DNA of 64,000 nt, from the NCBI RefSeq assembly GCF_017877055.1, contig NZ_JAGIPG010000003.1, positions 620,001 to 684,000 of the forward strand, written 5' to 3'. This stretch comes from Neorhizobium galegae. Lineage in GTDB: Bacteria > Pseudomonadota > Alphaproteobacteria > Rhizobiales > Rhizobiaceae. The notes beneath the pieces are model-generated. The model worked only from the letters and a program-made list of their open reading frames with translations. It was not told the origin of the DNA and searched no databases. Positions 56,297 to 64,000 of this stretch are shown here, piece after piece. The number at the start of each line of letters is the position of its first letter. Within the stretch, counting starts at the first letter, position 1. A program made the translations under genes and the position numbers.

Positions 56297-57052
56297 ATGA
56301 AAAGACGTATTTCCACTTTCGCACTTGCCTTCGCAACCAGTGTCATCGCCTTCGCAGCGCAGGCCGCAGAAGTCAAGAACATCGTTATCGTCCACGGGGC
56401 GTTGGCCGACGGCTCAAGCTGGCGCAAGGCGACGGAAATCCTCGAAAAGCGCGGCTTCAACGTGACGATCGTTCAGCAGCCGATCACCTCGCTGGCCGAC
56501 GATATCGCCGCCACCAATCGGGTGCTGGACCTGCAGGACGGCCCGACCCTGCTCGTCGGACACAGCTATGGCGGCATGGTGATTACCGAAGCCGGCCACA
56601 GCCCGCATGTCGCCGGCCTCGTCTACGTGGCGGCGTTCCAGCCCGACAAGGGCGAAAGCCTGCTCAGCCTCGCCAGCTCCAAACCGGCTGGGGGCATGAA
56701 CATCCGCGAGACGAAGGACGGCAAATATCTCTATATCGACCCCGCCGCGTTCCCGGGCGATTTCGCGGCGGACCTGCCGAAGGACGAAGCACGGTTCCTT
56801 GCCCGGTCTCAGGTGTTTGCCGCCAAGGAGGCTTTCTCCGCCAAGGTCGGCAATCCCGCCTGGCATACCCGGAAAAGCTGGTCGATCGTCGCCACCGAGG
56901 ACCGCTCCATCAATCCGGAACTGGAACGGGACATGGCCCGGCGAGCCGGCAGCGACATCACCGAGATCAAGGCAAGCCATGCCGTCTTCGCCTCCCAACC
57001 GGAGAAGGTCGCCGACGTCATCGAGCGCGCGGCCAGGCAGGCGGGCAAATAG
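56297..57052 (+). CDS. Exported alpha/beta hydrolase
   Basis: A 251-residue hydrolase with a Sec-type signal (MKRRISTFALAFATSVIAFA, cut after AQA). IVIVHGALADGSSWRKATEI starts the fold, LLVGHSYGGMVITEAG holds the GxSxG nucleophile serine, and KASHAVFASQPEKVADVI has the terminal histidine. It resembles the EstC/PytH-like family annotated widely as alpha/beta hydrolases. ATG at 56297 follows ACAGGAGTTAAGCTC. It lies 48 bases after dipZ, suggesting co-transcription. A 12-bp hairpin follows. Confidence 0.88.
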   Translation: MKRRISTFALAFATSVIAFAAQAAEVKNIVIVHGALADGSSWRKATEILEKRGFNVTIVQQPITSLADDIAATNRVLDLQDGPTLLVGHSYGGMVITEAGHSPHVAGLVYVAAFQPDKGESLLSLASSKPAGGMNIRETKDGKYLYIDPAAFPGDFAADLPKDEARFLARSQVFAAKEAFSAKVGNPAWHTRKSWSIVATEDRSINPELERDMARRAGSDITEIKASHAVFASQPEKVADVIERAARQAGK

Positions 57053-57067
57053 CTCGCTGAACGATCA

Positions 57068-57096
57068 CCCGGCGCCGGAGAAATTCCGGCGCCGGG
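57068..57096. terminator. Perfect 12-bp hairpin between convergent genes
   Basis: CCCGGCGCCGGA and TCCGGCGCCGGG enclose GAAAT. It is 15 bases after the hydrolase stop and between convergent genes. There is no T-run on either side, so its terminator role is uncertain; the arms are also self-complementary, which may have other uses. Confidence 0.45.
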
Positions 57097-57172
57097 CTGC
57101 CAATCTGCCGCAAAGTTGCCCTGAAACCCGCGCGATCCAGCCTTTGAACCCGGCCCAAAGGCTTCAACCTAT

Positions 57173-58081
57173 TCAGCGGGTCAGCGGATAGATGAGCTGG
57201 CCATCCTCCTCGCCCCTCGGGAAGGCGCCCTCGCGGCTGCGCTTCTCGGACTGCTGATAGCCCTGCGGGCTGATGCCGATATAGCGCTTGAACATGCGGG
57301 AGAAATAGTAGGCGTCCGTATAACCGGAAAGCTCGGCGGCACGCTTCACCGTACAGCCACCCGCCATCAGTCCCATGGCCCGCTCCATCCGCTTGAATTC
57401 CTGGAACTTGTCCGGCGTCCAGCCGACACGCTTGCGGAATTCCCGTTTGAAATAATCCGGATTGTAGGGCACCGAATCGATCGTTCTTCCGACGATCTCC
57501 TCGTCGAGTGGATCGGCCGCGATCTGGCTCGCCGCCACCATAACCGAGAAGGACAGCGCATCCGGATTGTTGACGTTGCCGACCGACTGCTCCTTCCAGC
57601 CAATATGCGCCTGTTCGATGAATTCGATCAACAGGAACATGAAGAGGTGATGCTGAAGCAGCGTCGTCGAATAGGGCGGCGAGTTGTCGTGATAATAGCG
57701 CGTCAGCGGCTCCATCATCTCCCAGCGGGCGAGCGTGACGGCCTGCTTCAGGTTCATCTGCGCGATCAGGTCGAGCCGCCCGAAAAGGTCGAGCGTGAAA
57801 TGCTGGGCGATGCCGGTATAATTCTCCTGTGACGTGGAGCGGCCGGAGAACCACGTATCGGCGCGCAGTAACATTGCCCTGCCGGGCGCCATCTCGATCG
57901 TCTCGCCCTCGACCTCATAACGCGCCGACCCCGTCAGGCAGATGATCAGATCATGCACGCTGTTCGATTTGTCGACGCCCCAGGTAGGCGAATGCTGCAT
58001 CCTTATGGTTGAACGCGTGAGCGTCAACGCCATCGCGTTCATCGGAATCGCCGACAGGATGCTACCTTCGATTTTCTCCAT
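57173..58081 (-). CDS. AraC-family regulator of the pectin-fragment operon
   Basis: A 302-residue regulator. The N-terminal sensor (GSARYEVEGETIEMAPGRAM) is an AraC-type cupin, and the C-terminus has two helix-turn-helix motifs (VKRAAELSGYTDAYYFSRMF then KRYIGISPQGYQQSEKR). I choose ATG at 58081 because the longer frame to 58375 would use a GTG without a ribosome-binding site and would cover the whole divergent promoter region. It diverges from the tog-like operon and probably activates it in response to a galacturonide or related sugar. Confidence 0.85.
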   Translation of the reverse strand: MEKIEGSILSAIPMNAMALTLTRSTIRMQHSPTWGVDKSNSVHDLIICLTGSARYEVEGETIEMAPGRAMLLRADTWFSGRSTSQENYTGIAQHFTLDLFGRLDLIAQMNLKQAVTLARWEMMEPLTRYYHDNSPPYSTTLLQHHLFMFLLIEFIEQAHIGWKEQSVGNVNNPDALSFSVMVAASQIAADPLDEEIVGRTIDSVPYNPDYFKREFRKRVGWTPDKFQEFKRMERAMGLMAGGCTVKRAAELSGYTDAYYFSRMFKRYIGISPQGYQQSEKRSREGAFPRGEEDGQLIYPLTR

Positions 58082-58143
58082 CCTTTTCCCCGAATTCGTC
58101 GATTTGATCTCCCAGGCAAAATGAGAATATCCGCCCGGGAGCT

Positions 58144-58153
58144 GAGATCTCAA
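58144..58153. promoter_or_regulatory. Palindrome in the AraC/tog divergent region
   Basis: TGAGATCTCA is a perfect 10-base palindrome about 65 bases from the regulator start and 245 before togM. A second inverted repeat, CCTGA-CGGG-TCAGG, lies at 58201-58214. Either could be an operator; neither matches a motif I know. Confidence 0.3.
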
Positions 58154-58246
58154 CACGTCTGAGACAGAAATGGGAGGAAATGGCGTTTCTTTCTCGGAAA
58201 CCTGACGGGTCAGGTCGGTCCGCGGATCGAAGTGCCAGAGGTTGCT

Positions 58247-58399
58247 ATGCACAATAAAGGAAGTGTCTCTTCGTTCAATACCGCCTGTATCGGCGACAGC
58301 TTGCTCAACTGGGCGACGAAATTCATTGCTGACCTCGCCCATGACGGAACCGTTGCCGTCGATGTCCCGCTCCACGCCAGATTGGGGCAGGCGGCATGA
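58247..58399 (+). CDS. Small hypothetical protein coupled to togM
   Basis: A 50-codon frame. ATG at 58247 has AGAGG 6 bases upstream, and its TGA overlaps the togM ATG (ATGA, 58396-58399), as in many true operon pairs here. It starts MHNKGSVSSFNTACIGDSLL and has no hydrophobic segment or recognisable family. A minus-strand frame of similar quality overlaps it (the upstream extension of the AraC gene), so it may be a chance frame or a leader gene. Confidence 0.33.
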   Translation: MHNKGSVSSFNTACIGDSLLNWATKFIADLAHDGTVAVDVPLHARLGQAA

Positions 58400-59280
58400 G
58401 TGGCGACAACAGGTTTCTGGGGCTTTTCTACCTGTCGCCCTTCATCATCGGGCTCCTGGTCTTCACTGCCCTGCCCTTCCTCGCGTCGCTCTATCTGAGC
58501 TTTACCAACTATAACCTGATGAACGAGCCGGTCTTCACCGGCCTGCAGAACTATATCCGGCTGTTCACCAACGACCGGACATTCCGGAAATCGCTTTGGG
58601 TGACGCTGATCTACGTGTTCACCACGGTACCGCTGAAGCTCGTCTTCGCGCTCTTCATGGCGGTGATCCTCAATTACAAGCTGAAGTTCATCAACGTTTT
58701 CCGGACGGCCTATTACGTACCGTCGATCCTCGGCGGCTCGATCGCCATCGCGGTTCTCTGGCGCTATATCTTCGCCGATGTCGGCCTCGTCAACATGGGC
58801 CTCACCATGCTCGGCTTCGAGCCGGTCAACTGGTTCGGTGACCCGACCAACGCGCTGTTCACCATCACGCTCCTACGCCTGTGGCAGTTCGGCTCGGCCA
58901 TGGTGATTTTCCTCGCAGCCCTCCAGAGCATCGACAAGACGCTCTACGAGGCCGCTTCGATCGATGGTGCCGGCAAGTGGACGAGTTTCGTCTACATCAC
59001 CCTGCCGCTGATCACGCCGGTGATCTTCTTCAACCTGATCATGCAGATGGTCCAGGCCTTCCAGGAATTCAACGGCCCCTACATCATCACCCAGGGCGGC
59101 CCTCTGAAATCCACCTATCTCCTGCCGATCTACATCTATGACGAGGCCTTCAAGCGCTTCGACATGGGGTATGCGTCAGCGATCGCCTGGGTCCTGTTCC
59201 TCATCATCATGGCCCTCACCCTCATCGCCTTCTGGTCTTCGCGCCACTGGGTCTATTACGCCGGCGACAAGAGGAGTTGA
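58396..59280 (+). CDS. togM: Oligogalacturonide-type ABC permease (TogM-like)
   Basis: A 294-residue sugar ABC permease with six helices. FLGLFYLSPFIIGLLVFTALPF is the first helix of MalF-type permeases, and YEAASIDGAGKWTSFVYITL the EAA loop facing the ATPase. It belongs to an operon with TogN-, TogA- and TogB-like genes and a polygalacturonase, which is why I propose pectin oligomers as cargo. It may overlap a small frame upstream. Related permeases for other sugars cannot be excluded by sequence alone. Confidence 0.87.
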   Translation: MSGDNRFLGLFYLSPFIIGLLVFTALPFLASLYLSFTNYNLMNEPVFTGLQNYIRLFTNDRTFRKSLWVTLIYVFTTVPLKLVFALFMAVILNYKLKFINVFRTAYYVPSILGGSIAIAVLWRYIFADVGLVNMGLTMLGFEPVNWFGDPTNALFTITLLRLWQFGSAMVIFLAALQSIDKTLYEAASIDGAGKWTSFVYITLPLITPVIFFNLIMQMVQAFQEFNGPYIITQGGPLKSTYLLPIYIYDEAFKRFDMGYASAIAWVLFLIIMALTLIAFWSSRHWVYYAGDKRS

Positions 59281-59282
59281 CC

Positions 59283-60191
59283 ATGACCGATCACATCCTC
59301 TCCCAGAACACGCCCGCCGCCCGTGACATCGACATCGTCCGCAGCCGCGAAGCGCGCCGCCACCGCTTCAATGCCGCCCTGCGTTACGCTCTGCTGACCG
59401 CCGTTGGCCTGCTGATGCTCTATCCGCTGATCTGGCTGATCGGCGCGTCGTTCAAGACCAATTCGGAGATTTTCGCAAATCCCGGCTTCTGGCCGGAACA
59501 CCCGACGCTCGACGGTTATATCAAGGGTTGGAAGACCTCGACGCCCTATTCCTTCGGCACATTCTTCATCAACACGCTGTGGATCGTCATTCCGAAGGTG
59601 ATCGGCACGGCGATCTCATGCACGGCGGTCGCCTATGGTTTTGCCCGCTTCGAGTTCCCGGGCAAGAAGATCCTGTTCGCCGCGCTGATCGCGACACTGC
59701 TGCTGCCCAACGTCGTCACCCGCATTCCGCAATACCTGATCTTCCGCGATCTCGGCTGGCTCGACAGCTACCTGCCGCTCTGGGTGCCTTCGGCGCTTGC
59801 GGGTGATGCCTTCTTCGTCTTCATGCTGGTGCAGTTCCTGCGCGCCATTCCGCGCGACATGGAGGAGGCTGCCCGGGTCGACGGAGCGACCACCTGGCAG
59901 ACGCTGATCTTCATCGTCGTGCCGCTTCTGATGCCGGCGCTGATCTCGGTCTGCCTGTTCCAGTTCATGTGGACGATGAACGATTTCCTCGGCCCGCTGA
60001 TCTACATCTCCTCGGTCGACAAATACCCGATCTCGCTGGCACTGAAGCTGTCGATCGACACGACCGAAGCCTTCGAATGGAACCGGGTGCTCGCCATGTC
60101 GGTCCTGTCGCTGGCGCCGGCCCTCGCGGTCTTCTTCCTCGCCCAGAAATATTTCATCGACGGCATCTCCTCCGGCGGGATCAAAGGATAG
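59283..60191 (+). CDS. togN: Oligogalacturonide-type ABC permease (TogN-like)
   Basis: A 302-residue MalG-type permease. About 35 cytoplasmic residues precede the first helix (YALLTAVGLLMLYPLIWLIG), and MEEAARVDGATTWQTLIFIV is the EAA loop. I choose ATG at 59283, six bases after GAGGAG, rather than the TTG two codons upstream that sits inside the ribosome-binding site. It pairs with the TogM-like permease to form the channel. Confidence 0.87.
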   Translation: MTDHILSQNTPAARDIDIVRSREARRHRFNAALRYALLTAVGLLMLYPLIWLIGASFKTNSEIFANPGFWPEHPTLDGYIKGWKTSTPYSFGTFFINTLWIVIPKVIGTAISCTAVAYGFARFEFPGKKILFAALIATLLLPNVVTRIPQYLIFRDLGWLDSYLPLWVPSALAGDAFFVFMLVQFLRAIPRDMEEAARVDGATTWQTLIFIVVPLLMPALISVCLFQFMWTMNDFLGPLIYISSVDKYPISLALKLSIDTTEAFEWNRVLAMSVLSLAPALAVFFLAQKYFIDGISSGGIKG

Positions 60192-60195
60192 TCAC

Positions 60196-61305
60196 ATGGC
60201 GCGTCTTCAGCTGAGAAACCTTGAAAAGGACTACGGTTCGTTCCGCGCCGTGCATGGCATCAACCTCGATGTTGAAGACGGCGAGTTCATGGTGCTCGTC
60301 GGCCCGTCCGGCTGCGCCAAATCCACGACGCTCCGGATGATCGCCGGGCTGGAACGGGTGACCGGCGGCGAGATCCGCATCGGCGGCGAACTGGTCAACG
60401 ACAAGACGCCGGGCGACCGCGGGATTTCCATGGTCTTCCAGAATTACGCGCTCTATCCGCATATGAAGGTGCGCAAGAACCTCTCCTTCAGCATGCGGCT
60501 GAAACGCCGGCCGGCCGTCGAGATCGAACAGGCCACCAATCATGTCTCCGGACTTCTGGAGATCGATCCGCTGCTCGACCGGTTGCCGAAGCAGCTTTCC
60601 GGCGGCCAGGCGCAGCGCGTCGCGGTCGGCCGGGCGCTGATCAAGAAACCGCAGGTCTTCCTGTTCGACGAGCCGCTCTCCAACCTCGACGCCAAGCTGC
60701 GGGCCTCGATGCGGGTGCGCATCACCGACCTGCACAAGCGGCTGAAGGCGGACGGCCAGCAGGCGACCGTCATCTACGTCACCCACGACCAGACCGAAGC
60801 CATGACCATGGGCGACCGGATCTGCGTCATGAGGGACGGCCATATCATGCAGGTCGCCGATCCGGTGACGCTTTACAGCCGCCCGGCCAACACATTCGTC
60901 GCAGGTTTCATCGGCAGCCCGGAAATGAATTTCCTCGACGGCACGTTCGAGGGAGAGAACAGCGTGCGGGCCGCAGAGCAGGTGATCATGCTCGGCGACG
61001 AGTTCACCAAACGGATTTCCGGACGCAGCGAGCACGTCACGCTCGGCATCCGCCCGCAGCACCTGCGCATCGTCGCGGCCGAAACGCCCGGCACCATCAA
61101 GGGCAAGCTTACCCATATCGAGTTCATGGGCCACGAAGTCTACCTCTATGTCGACATCGGCCCGAAACGCCTCATCGCCGTGGTGCCGTCCGCGTCCTAC
61201 GACCGCGGCGCGCTTCGCGACGACTGGGTCCGGCTGAGTCCGGACCCGAAGGGAGTGCATCTGTTCGACCGCCAGTCCGGGGAGAACATCAGCCTGGCGA
61301 TTTGA
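60196..61305 (+). CDS. togA: Sugar ABC ATPase (TogA/MalK type)
   Basis: A 369-residue MalK/UgpC-type ATPase. Walker A reads GPSGCAKSTT, with Ala where Gly is usual, which is common in this subgroup. The signature is LSGGQAQRVAVGRAL, Walker B VFLFDEPLSNLDAKL, and VTHDQTEAM the switch. A C-terminal TOBE-like domain of about 120 residues follows. Start at 60196 is 4 bases after togN. It energises the two permeases. Confidence 0.92.
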   Translation: MARLQLRNLEKDYGSFRAVHGINLDVEDGEFMVLVGPSGCAKSTTLRMIAGLERVTGGEIRIGGELVNDKTPGDRGISMVFQNYALYPHMKVRKNLSFSMRLKRRPAVEIEQATNHVSGLLEIDPLLDRLPKQLSGGQAQRVAVGRALIKKPQVFLFDEPLSNLDAKLRASMRVRITDLHKRLKADGQQATVIYVTHDQTEAMTMGDRICVMRDGHIMQVADPVTLYSRPANTFVAGFIGSPEMNFLDGTFEGENSVRAAEQVIMLGDEFTKRISGRSEHVTLGIRPQHLRIVAAETPGTIKGKLTHIEFMGHEVYLYVDIGPKRLIAVVPSASYDRGALRDDWVRLSPDPKGVHLFDRQSGENISLAI

Positions 61306-61337
61306 AACTTCATTGTTCCAACTTGGGAGGAGCCAAA

Positions 61338-62594
61338 ATGAGAACCATGTTCATGACGGCGGCTTTGTTTGCCGCCACCAGCCTTTCGACCGCATTCGCT
61401 TCGGATCTGCGCATGTCCTGGTGGGGCAGCGACGACCGCCATGTCGCGACCCAGCAGGCCCTGAAAGTCTGCGGCACGAAATTCGGCCACACGATCGCGC
61501 CTGAATTCACCGGCTTCCAGGGCCATCAGGAAAAGATCGCCACGCAGCTCGCCGGCCGCACCGAGGCCGACATCATGCAGGTGAACTGGCCCTGGCTGCC
61601 GCTGTTCACAAAGAACGGCGACGGCTTTGCCGACCTGAACCAGTACAAGGACATCATCGACCTCACCCAGTGGTCGAAGTCGGATCTCGACAGCGGCTCC
61701 GTCAAGGGCAAGCTGAACGGCATTTCCGTCTCCACGACCGGCCGCGTCTTCATGTTCAACAAGACGACCTACGACAAGGCCGGCATCCCGATCCCGAAAA
61801 CCTGGGAAGAGTTGATCGCCGCAGCACCGAAGATGAAGGAAAAGCTCGGCAAGGAGTATTTTCCGTTCGAAGGCGCCGCACTCGACGCCCGCCTGATGGT
61901 GATCCTGCGCACCACCCAGAAGACCGGCAAGGACCTGATCGACCCGGCCACCAACAAGGTCGCCTGGAGCGAAGCCGAACTCGCCGAAGGCCTGGAATTC
62001 TACAAGACGCTGGTCGACAAGGGCGTCATCGAGAGCTGGAAACAGGTCGCCGCCGGCGGCAACACGCCGCTGCATGAAAACCAGAAATGGGCCAAGGGCC
62101 AGATCGCCGGCACCTACCAGTGGGACAGCACCTACGGCAAGATCGCCACACCGATGGAAAAGGGCCAGGAGCTCGTGCCCGTCAAGCTCTTGACCATCGA
62201 GGGCGCCAAGACCGACGGCGTCTATCGCAAGCCCTCGATGCTGTTCTCGATCTCCAGGAACAGCAAGGACCCGAAGGGTGCCGCCCAGGTGCTCAACTGC
62301 CTGCTCAACGATCCGGAAGCGGTCAAGATCATGGGCGCGACACGCGGCATTCCGTCCAGCAAAGTGGCGCTCGATACGCTGACCAAGGAAGGCAAGATCA
62401 AGCCGGTGCAGCTGGAAGCCTACAAGCGGGTGATGGAGCCGACCAGCCCCGGCGTCTCGCCGCTCAACGAGCATCCGCGCGTCACCGAAGTCTTCGACAC
62501 CAATTTCGAAGCCTTCGCCTATGGCCAGCAATCCTCCAAGGAGGCCGCAACCGAGATCATCGCCGGCATCAACCAGGCGCTGACGGGGATCTGA
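61338..62594 (+). CDS. togB: Oligogalacturonide-type sugar-binding protein (TogB-like)
   Basis: A 418-residue periplasmic binding protein. ATG at 61338 follows GGGAGGAGCCAAA and gives a signal peptide of about 21 residues ending TAFAS. The mature start DLRMSWWGSDDRH resembles TogB, as do ADIMQVNWPWLPLF and GRVFMFNKTTYDKAGIPIPK. It is the fourth gene of the importer. With a GH28 enzyme encoded immediately downstream, oligogalacturonides released from pectin are the likely ligand. Confidence 0.88.
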   Translation: MRTMFMTAALFAATSLSTAFASDLRMSWWGSDDRHVATQQALKVCGTKFGHTIAPEFTGFQGHQEKIATQLAGRTEADIMQVNWPWLPLFTKNGDGFADLNQYKDIIDLTQWSKSDLDSGSVKGKLNGISVSTTGRVFMFNKTTYDKAGIPIPKTWEELIAAAPKMKEKLGKEYFPFEGAALDARLMVILRTTQKTGKDLIDPATNKVAWSEAELAEGLEFYKTLVDKGVIESWKQVAAGGNTPLHENQKWAKGQIAGTYQWDSTYGKIATPMEKGQELVPVKLLTIEGAKTDGVYRKPSMLFSISRNSKDPKGAAQVLNCLLNDPEAVKIMGATRGIPSSKVALDTLTKEGKIKPVQLEAYKRVMEPTSPGVSPLNEHPRVTEVFDTNFEAFAYGQQSSKEAATEIIAGINQALTGI

Positions 62595-62598
62595 GGAC

Positions 62599-64000
62599 GT
62601 GACGGACGCCGCCATCGAACTCCTGATTGCCGGCCCCCGCGGCGCGACCTTCCGCGTCGATGCCGAAAGGCATCTTCACACACGCGATGACGCGCTTGCC
62701 TGGGAGGTTCAGGAGGTCGATGGCGCGTTGGTCGCAGAGGGGGTGACACGCACTGTCGCCCTCACGGTCACCCAACTGGAGCCGGGCACAACCTACCTAT
62801 TCCATGCAGGTGATGCCCGGCTCGAATTCGCCACACGGCAGGAAACCGCGCTGATCGACATCCGCGACTTCGGTGCCACGCAGGAGGCGCCGGACAATGC
62901 ACAAGCGATCCAACGGGCCATCTCGGCACTCGTCTCCGGGGGCACGTTGAGGATACCGGCCGGTCGCTGGCTGAGCGGTCCCCTCTTCCTCAGAAGCCAT
63001 ATGACTCTGCTCATCGACGACGGCGCGGAGCTTGCGGCAATCGCCACCAGGGAAGACTATCCGATCCTGCCGGCGCGTCATCCGGATGGCCGAATTCTTG
63101 GCACATGGGAAGGCGTGGCGGAGGCCTGCTATGCCAGCCTGGTCAACGCCATCAATTGCCGCGACGTGCGTCTCGCCGGCACCGGCATCATCGACGGCGG
63201 CGGCGACCGCGGCGATTGGTGGTCCTGGCCGAAGGAAACACGCCAGGGCGCCAGGCGCCCCCGCACCATATTCCTTTCGGCCTGCGAGGACGTCTCGCTT
63301 TCCGGCCTTACCATCCGCAACTCGCCGTCCTGGACGGTCCATCCGGTCCTCTGCAAGGGGCTCATCGCGGCGGACCTCACCATAAAGAACGATCCGGATT
63401 CTCCAAATACCGACGGATTCAACCCTGAAAGCAGCTCCGATATCCATCTTGCCGGCCTGCACATTTCGGTCGGCGACGACTGCATTGCGCTGAAGGCCGG
63501 CAAACGCAGCCCGCGCGGCGGACCGGACCGCCCGACCGAGCATGTTCGGATCGAGAACTGCCTGATGGAGCGTGGCCATGGCGCGGTCGTCATCGGCAGC
63601 GAGATGAGCGCCGGCATAAGCGACATCGCCATCCGCAACTGCCACTTCAGGGGAACCGATCGGGGGCTGCGCATCAAGACGCGCCGGGGACGCGGCGGCA
63701 CGATCGCCGGTATCAGTCTTGCCGACAGCCTGATAGAGGACGTCGCAACCCCGGTCGCCGTCAATTCATTCTATTTCTGCGATGCCGACGGCCAGTCAGA
63801 TTACGTCCAGTCCCGGTCACCGCTGCCGGTCTCCCTGGAAACGCCGAGCATAAGCTCGATCTCCGTCGAGAACGTCACCGTTACCGGCGCGCGAACGGCA
63901 GCCGCCGTCTTCTACGGCCTGCCGGAAGCGGCGATCCGCGACATTGTCTTCGAGAACTACACCGTCTCCTTCGCGCCGGATGCCGAAGCCGAGGTGCCGG
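62599..64000 (+). CDS. GH28 polygalacturonase-like protein (3' end outside window)
   Basis: A 467-codon incomplete frame that runs off the window. The first about 90 residues form a beta-rich, FnIII-like domain (IELLIAGPRGATFRVDAERH). The GH28 beta-helix follows with all signature blocks: SPNTDGFNP (NTD), VGDDCIALKAGK (GDD), MERGHGAVVIGSE (GHG) and GLRIKTRRGRGG (RIK). These contain the catalytic aspartates, histidine and lysine. There is no signal peptide, so it should cleave imported oligogalacturonides in the cytoplasm, probably as an exo-enzyme. I choose GTG at 62599, 4 bases after the togB stop. It recalls the Agrobacterium picA-type locus. Confidence 0.9.
   Translation, partial: MTDAAIELLIAGPRGATFRVDAERHLHTRDDALAWEVQEVDGALVAEGVTRTVALTVTQLEPGTTYLFHAGDARLEFATRQETALIDIRDFGATQEAPDNAQAIQRAISALVSGGTLRIPAGRWLSGPLFLRSHMTLLIDDGAELAAIATREDYPILPARHPDGRILGTWEGVAEACYASLVNAINCRDVRLAGTGIIDGGGDRGDWWSWPKETRQGARRPRTIFLSACEDVSLSGLTIRNSPSWTVHPVLCKGLIAADLTIKNDPDSPNTDGFNPESSSDIHLAGLHISVGDDCIALKAGKRSPRGGPDRPTEHVRIENCLMERGHGAVVIGSEMSAGISDIAIRNCHFRGTDRGLRIKTRRGRGGTIAGISLADSLIEDVATPVAVNSFYFCDADGQSDYVQSRSPLPVSLETPSISSISVENVTVTGARTAAAVFYGLPEAAIRDIVFENYTVSFAPDAEAEVP

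Noticed and set aside
58082..58375. Longer N-terminus of the AraC regulator (start at 58375)
   Set aside because: It needs a GTG without a ribosome-binding site, would occupy the whole divergent promoter region, and its residues do not look like the cupin domain.
61197..62615. 472-codon open frame on the minus strand
   Set aside because: It is antisense to the TogB-like gene, which has a signal peptide, a ribosome-binding site and clear homology features.

Overview
The window looks like chromosome or chromid sequence from a member of the Rhizobiaceae (Rhizobium/Neorhizobium/Agrobacterium type). The evidence is a GC-rich, gene-dense, operon-rich layout with many ATGA start/stop overlaps, TRAP and ABC uptake systems for plant-derived compounds, a HutF-type histidine pathway, a togMNAB-like oligogalacturonide system with a family-28 glycoside hydrolase, and an IRO-like (TGA-N9-TCA) site of the kind used by the rhizobial iron regulator RirA. 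I see no tRNA or rRNA genes, CRISPR array or intact insertion sequence. Identifications rest on reading the proteins by eye; no database search was possible.

Layout: (1) 1-1325, an RND efflux pump (permease cut by the window edge, plus adaptor) on the minus strand. (2) 1824-6944, a four-gene surface-glycan type operon (acyltransferase, two family-2 glycosyltransferases, ABC exporter), then a PAS-PAS-PAS-GGDEF protein. (3) 8800-17554, a hydroxy-acid or sugar-acid module: DenD-like dehydrogenase, FAD-linked oxidase, FadR-type regulator, TRAP transporter, enolase-superfamily enzyme and EamA transporter, with two related GntR-like operators. (4) 17683-32423, the most interesting part: a petrobactin-type siderophore locus. 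Two IucA/IucC-type NIS synthetases, an AsbC-like AMP ligase and a fused AsbD-AsbE-like protein are followed by an ECF sigma/FecR/transducing TonB-receptor set, a DUF2218 protein and a complete ferric-siderophore ABC importer of YclNOPQ/FatBCD-CeuE type. The motif TGAAAAAA-N13-TCGTC occurs, with identical spacing, upstream of both the synthetase operon and the receptor, suggesting that the ECF sigma factor drives synthesis and uptake together. An AsbF-type 3-dehydroshikimate dehydratase is not present.

(5) 32571-39731, a peptide ABC importer (double ATPase, binding protein, two permeases) coupled to an M14-type peptidase. (6) 40041-48090, the hut locus: hutC-hutF on the minus strand and hutI-hutH-hutG-hutU-hutD on the plus strand, diverging around a perfect palindrome that is a likely HutC operator. 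(7) 48093-57052, assorted genes: short-chain dehydrogenase with a ketopantoate-reductase-like enzyme, a small predicted secreted or membrane peptide, Ohr/OsmC peroxidase, a two-component system, two exported alpha/beta hydrolases and a DipZ-like thiol-redox protein. (8) 57173-64000, an AraC regulator divergent from togMNAB-like genes and a GH28 polygalacturonase that runs off the window.

Together the genes describe a soil or rhizosphere bacterium that scavenges iron with a citrate-catecholate type siderophore, imports peptides, sugar acids and pectin fragments, and degrades histidine through formylglutamate.
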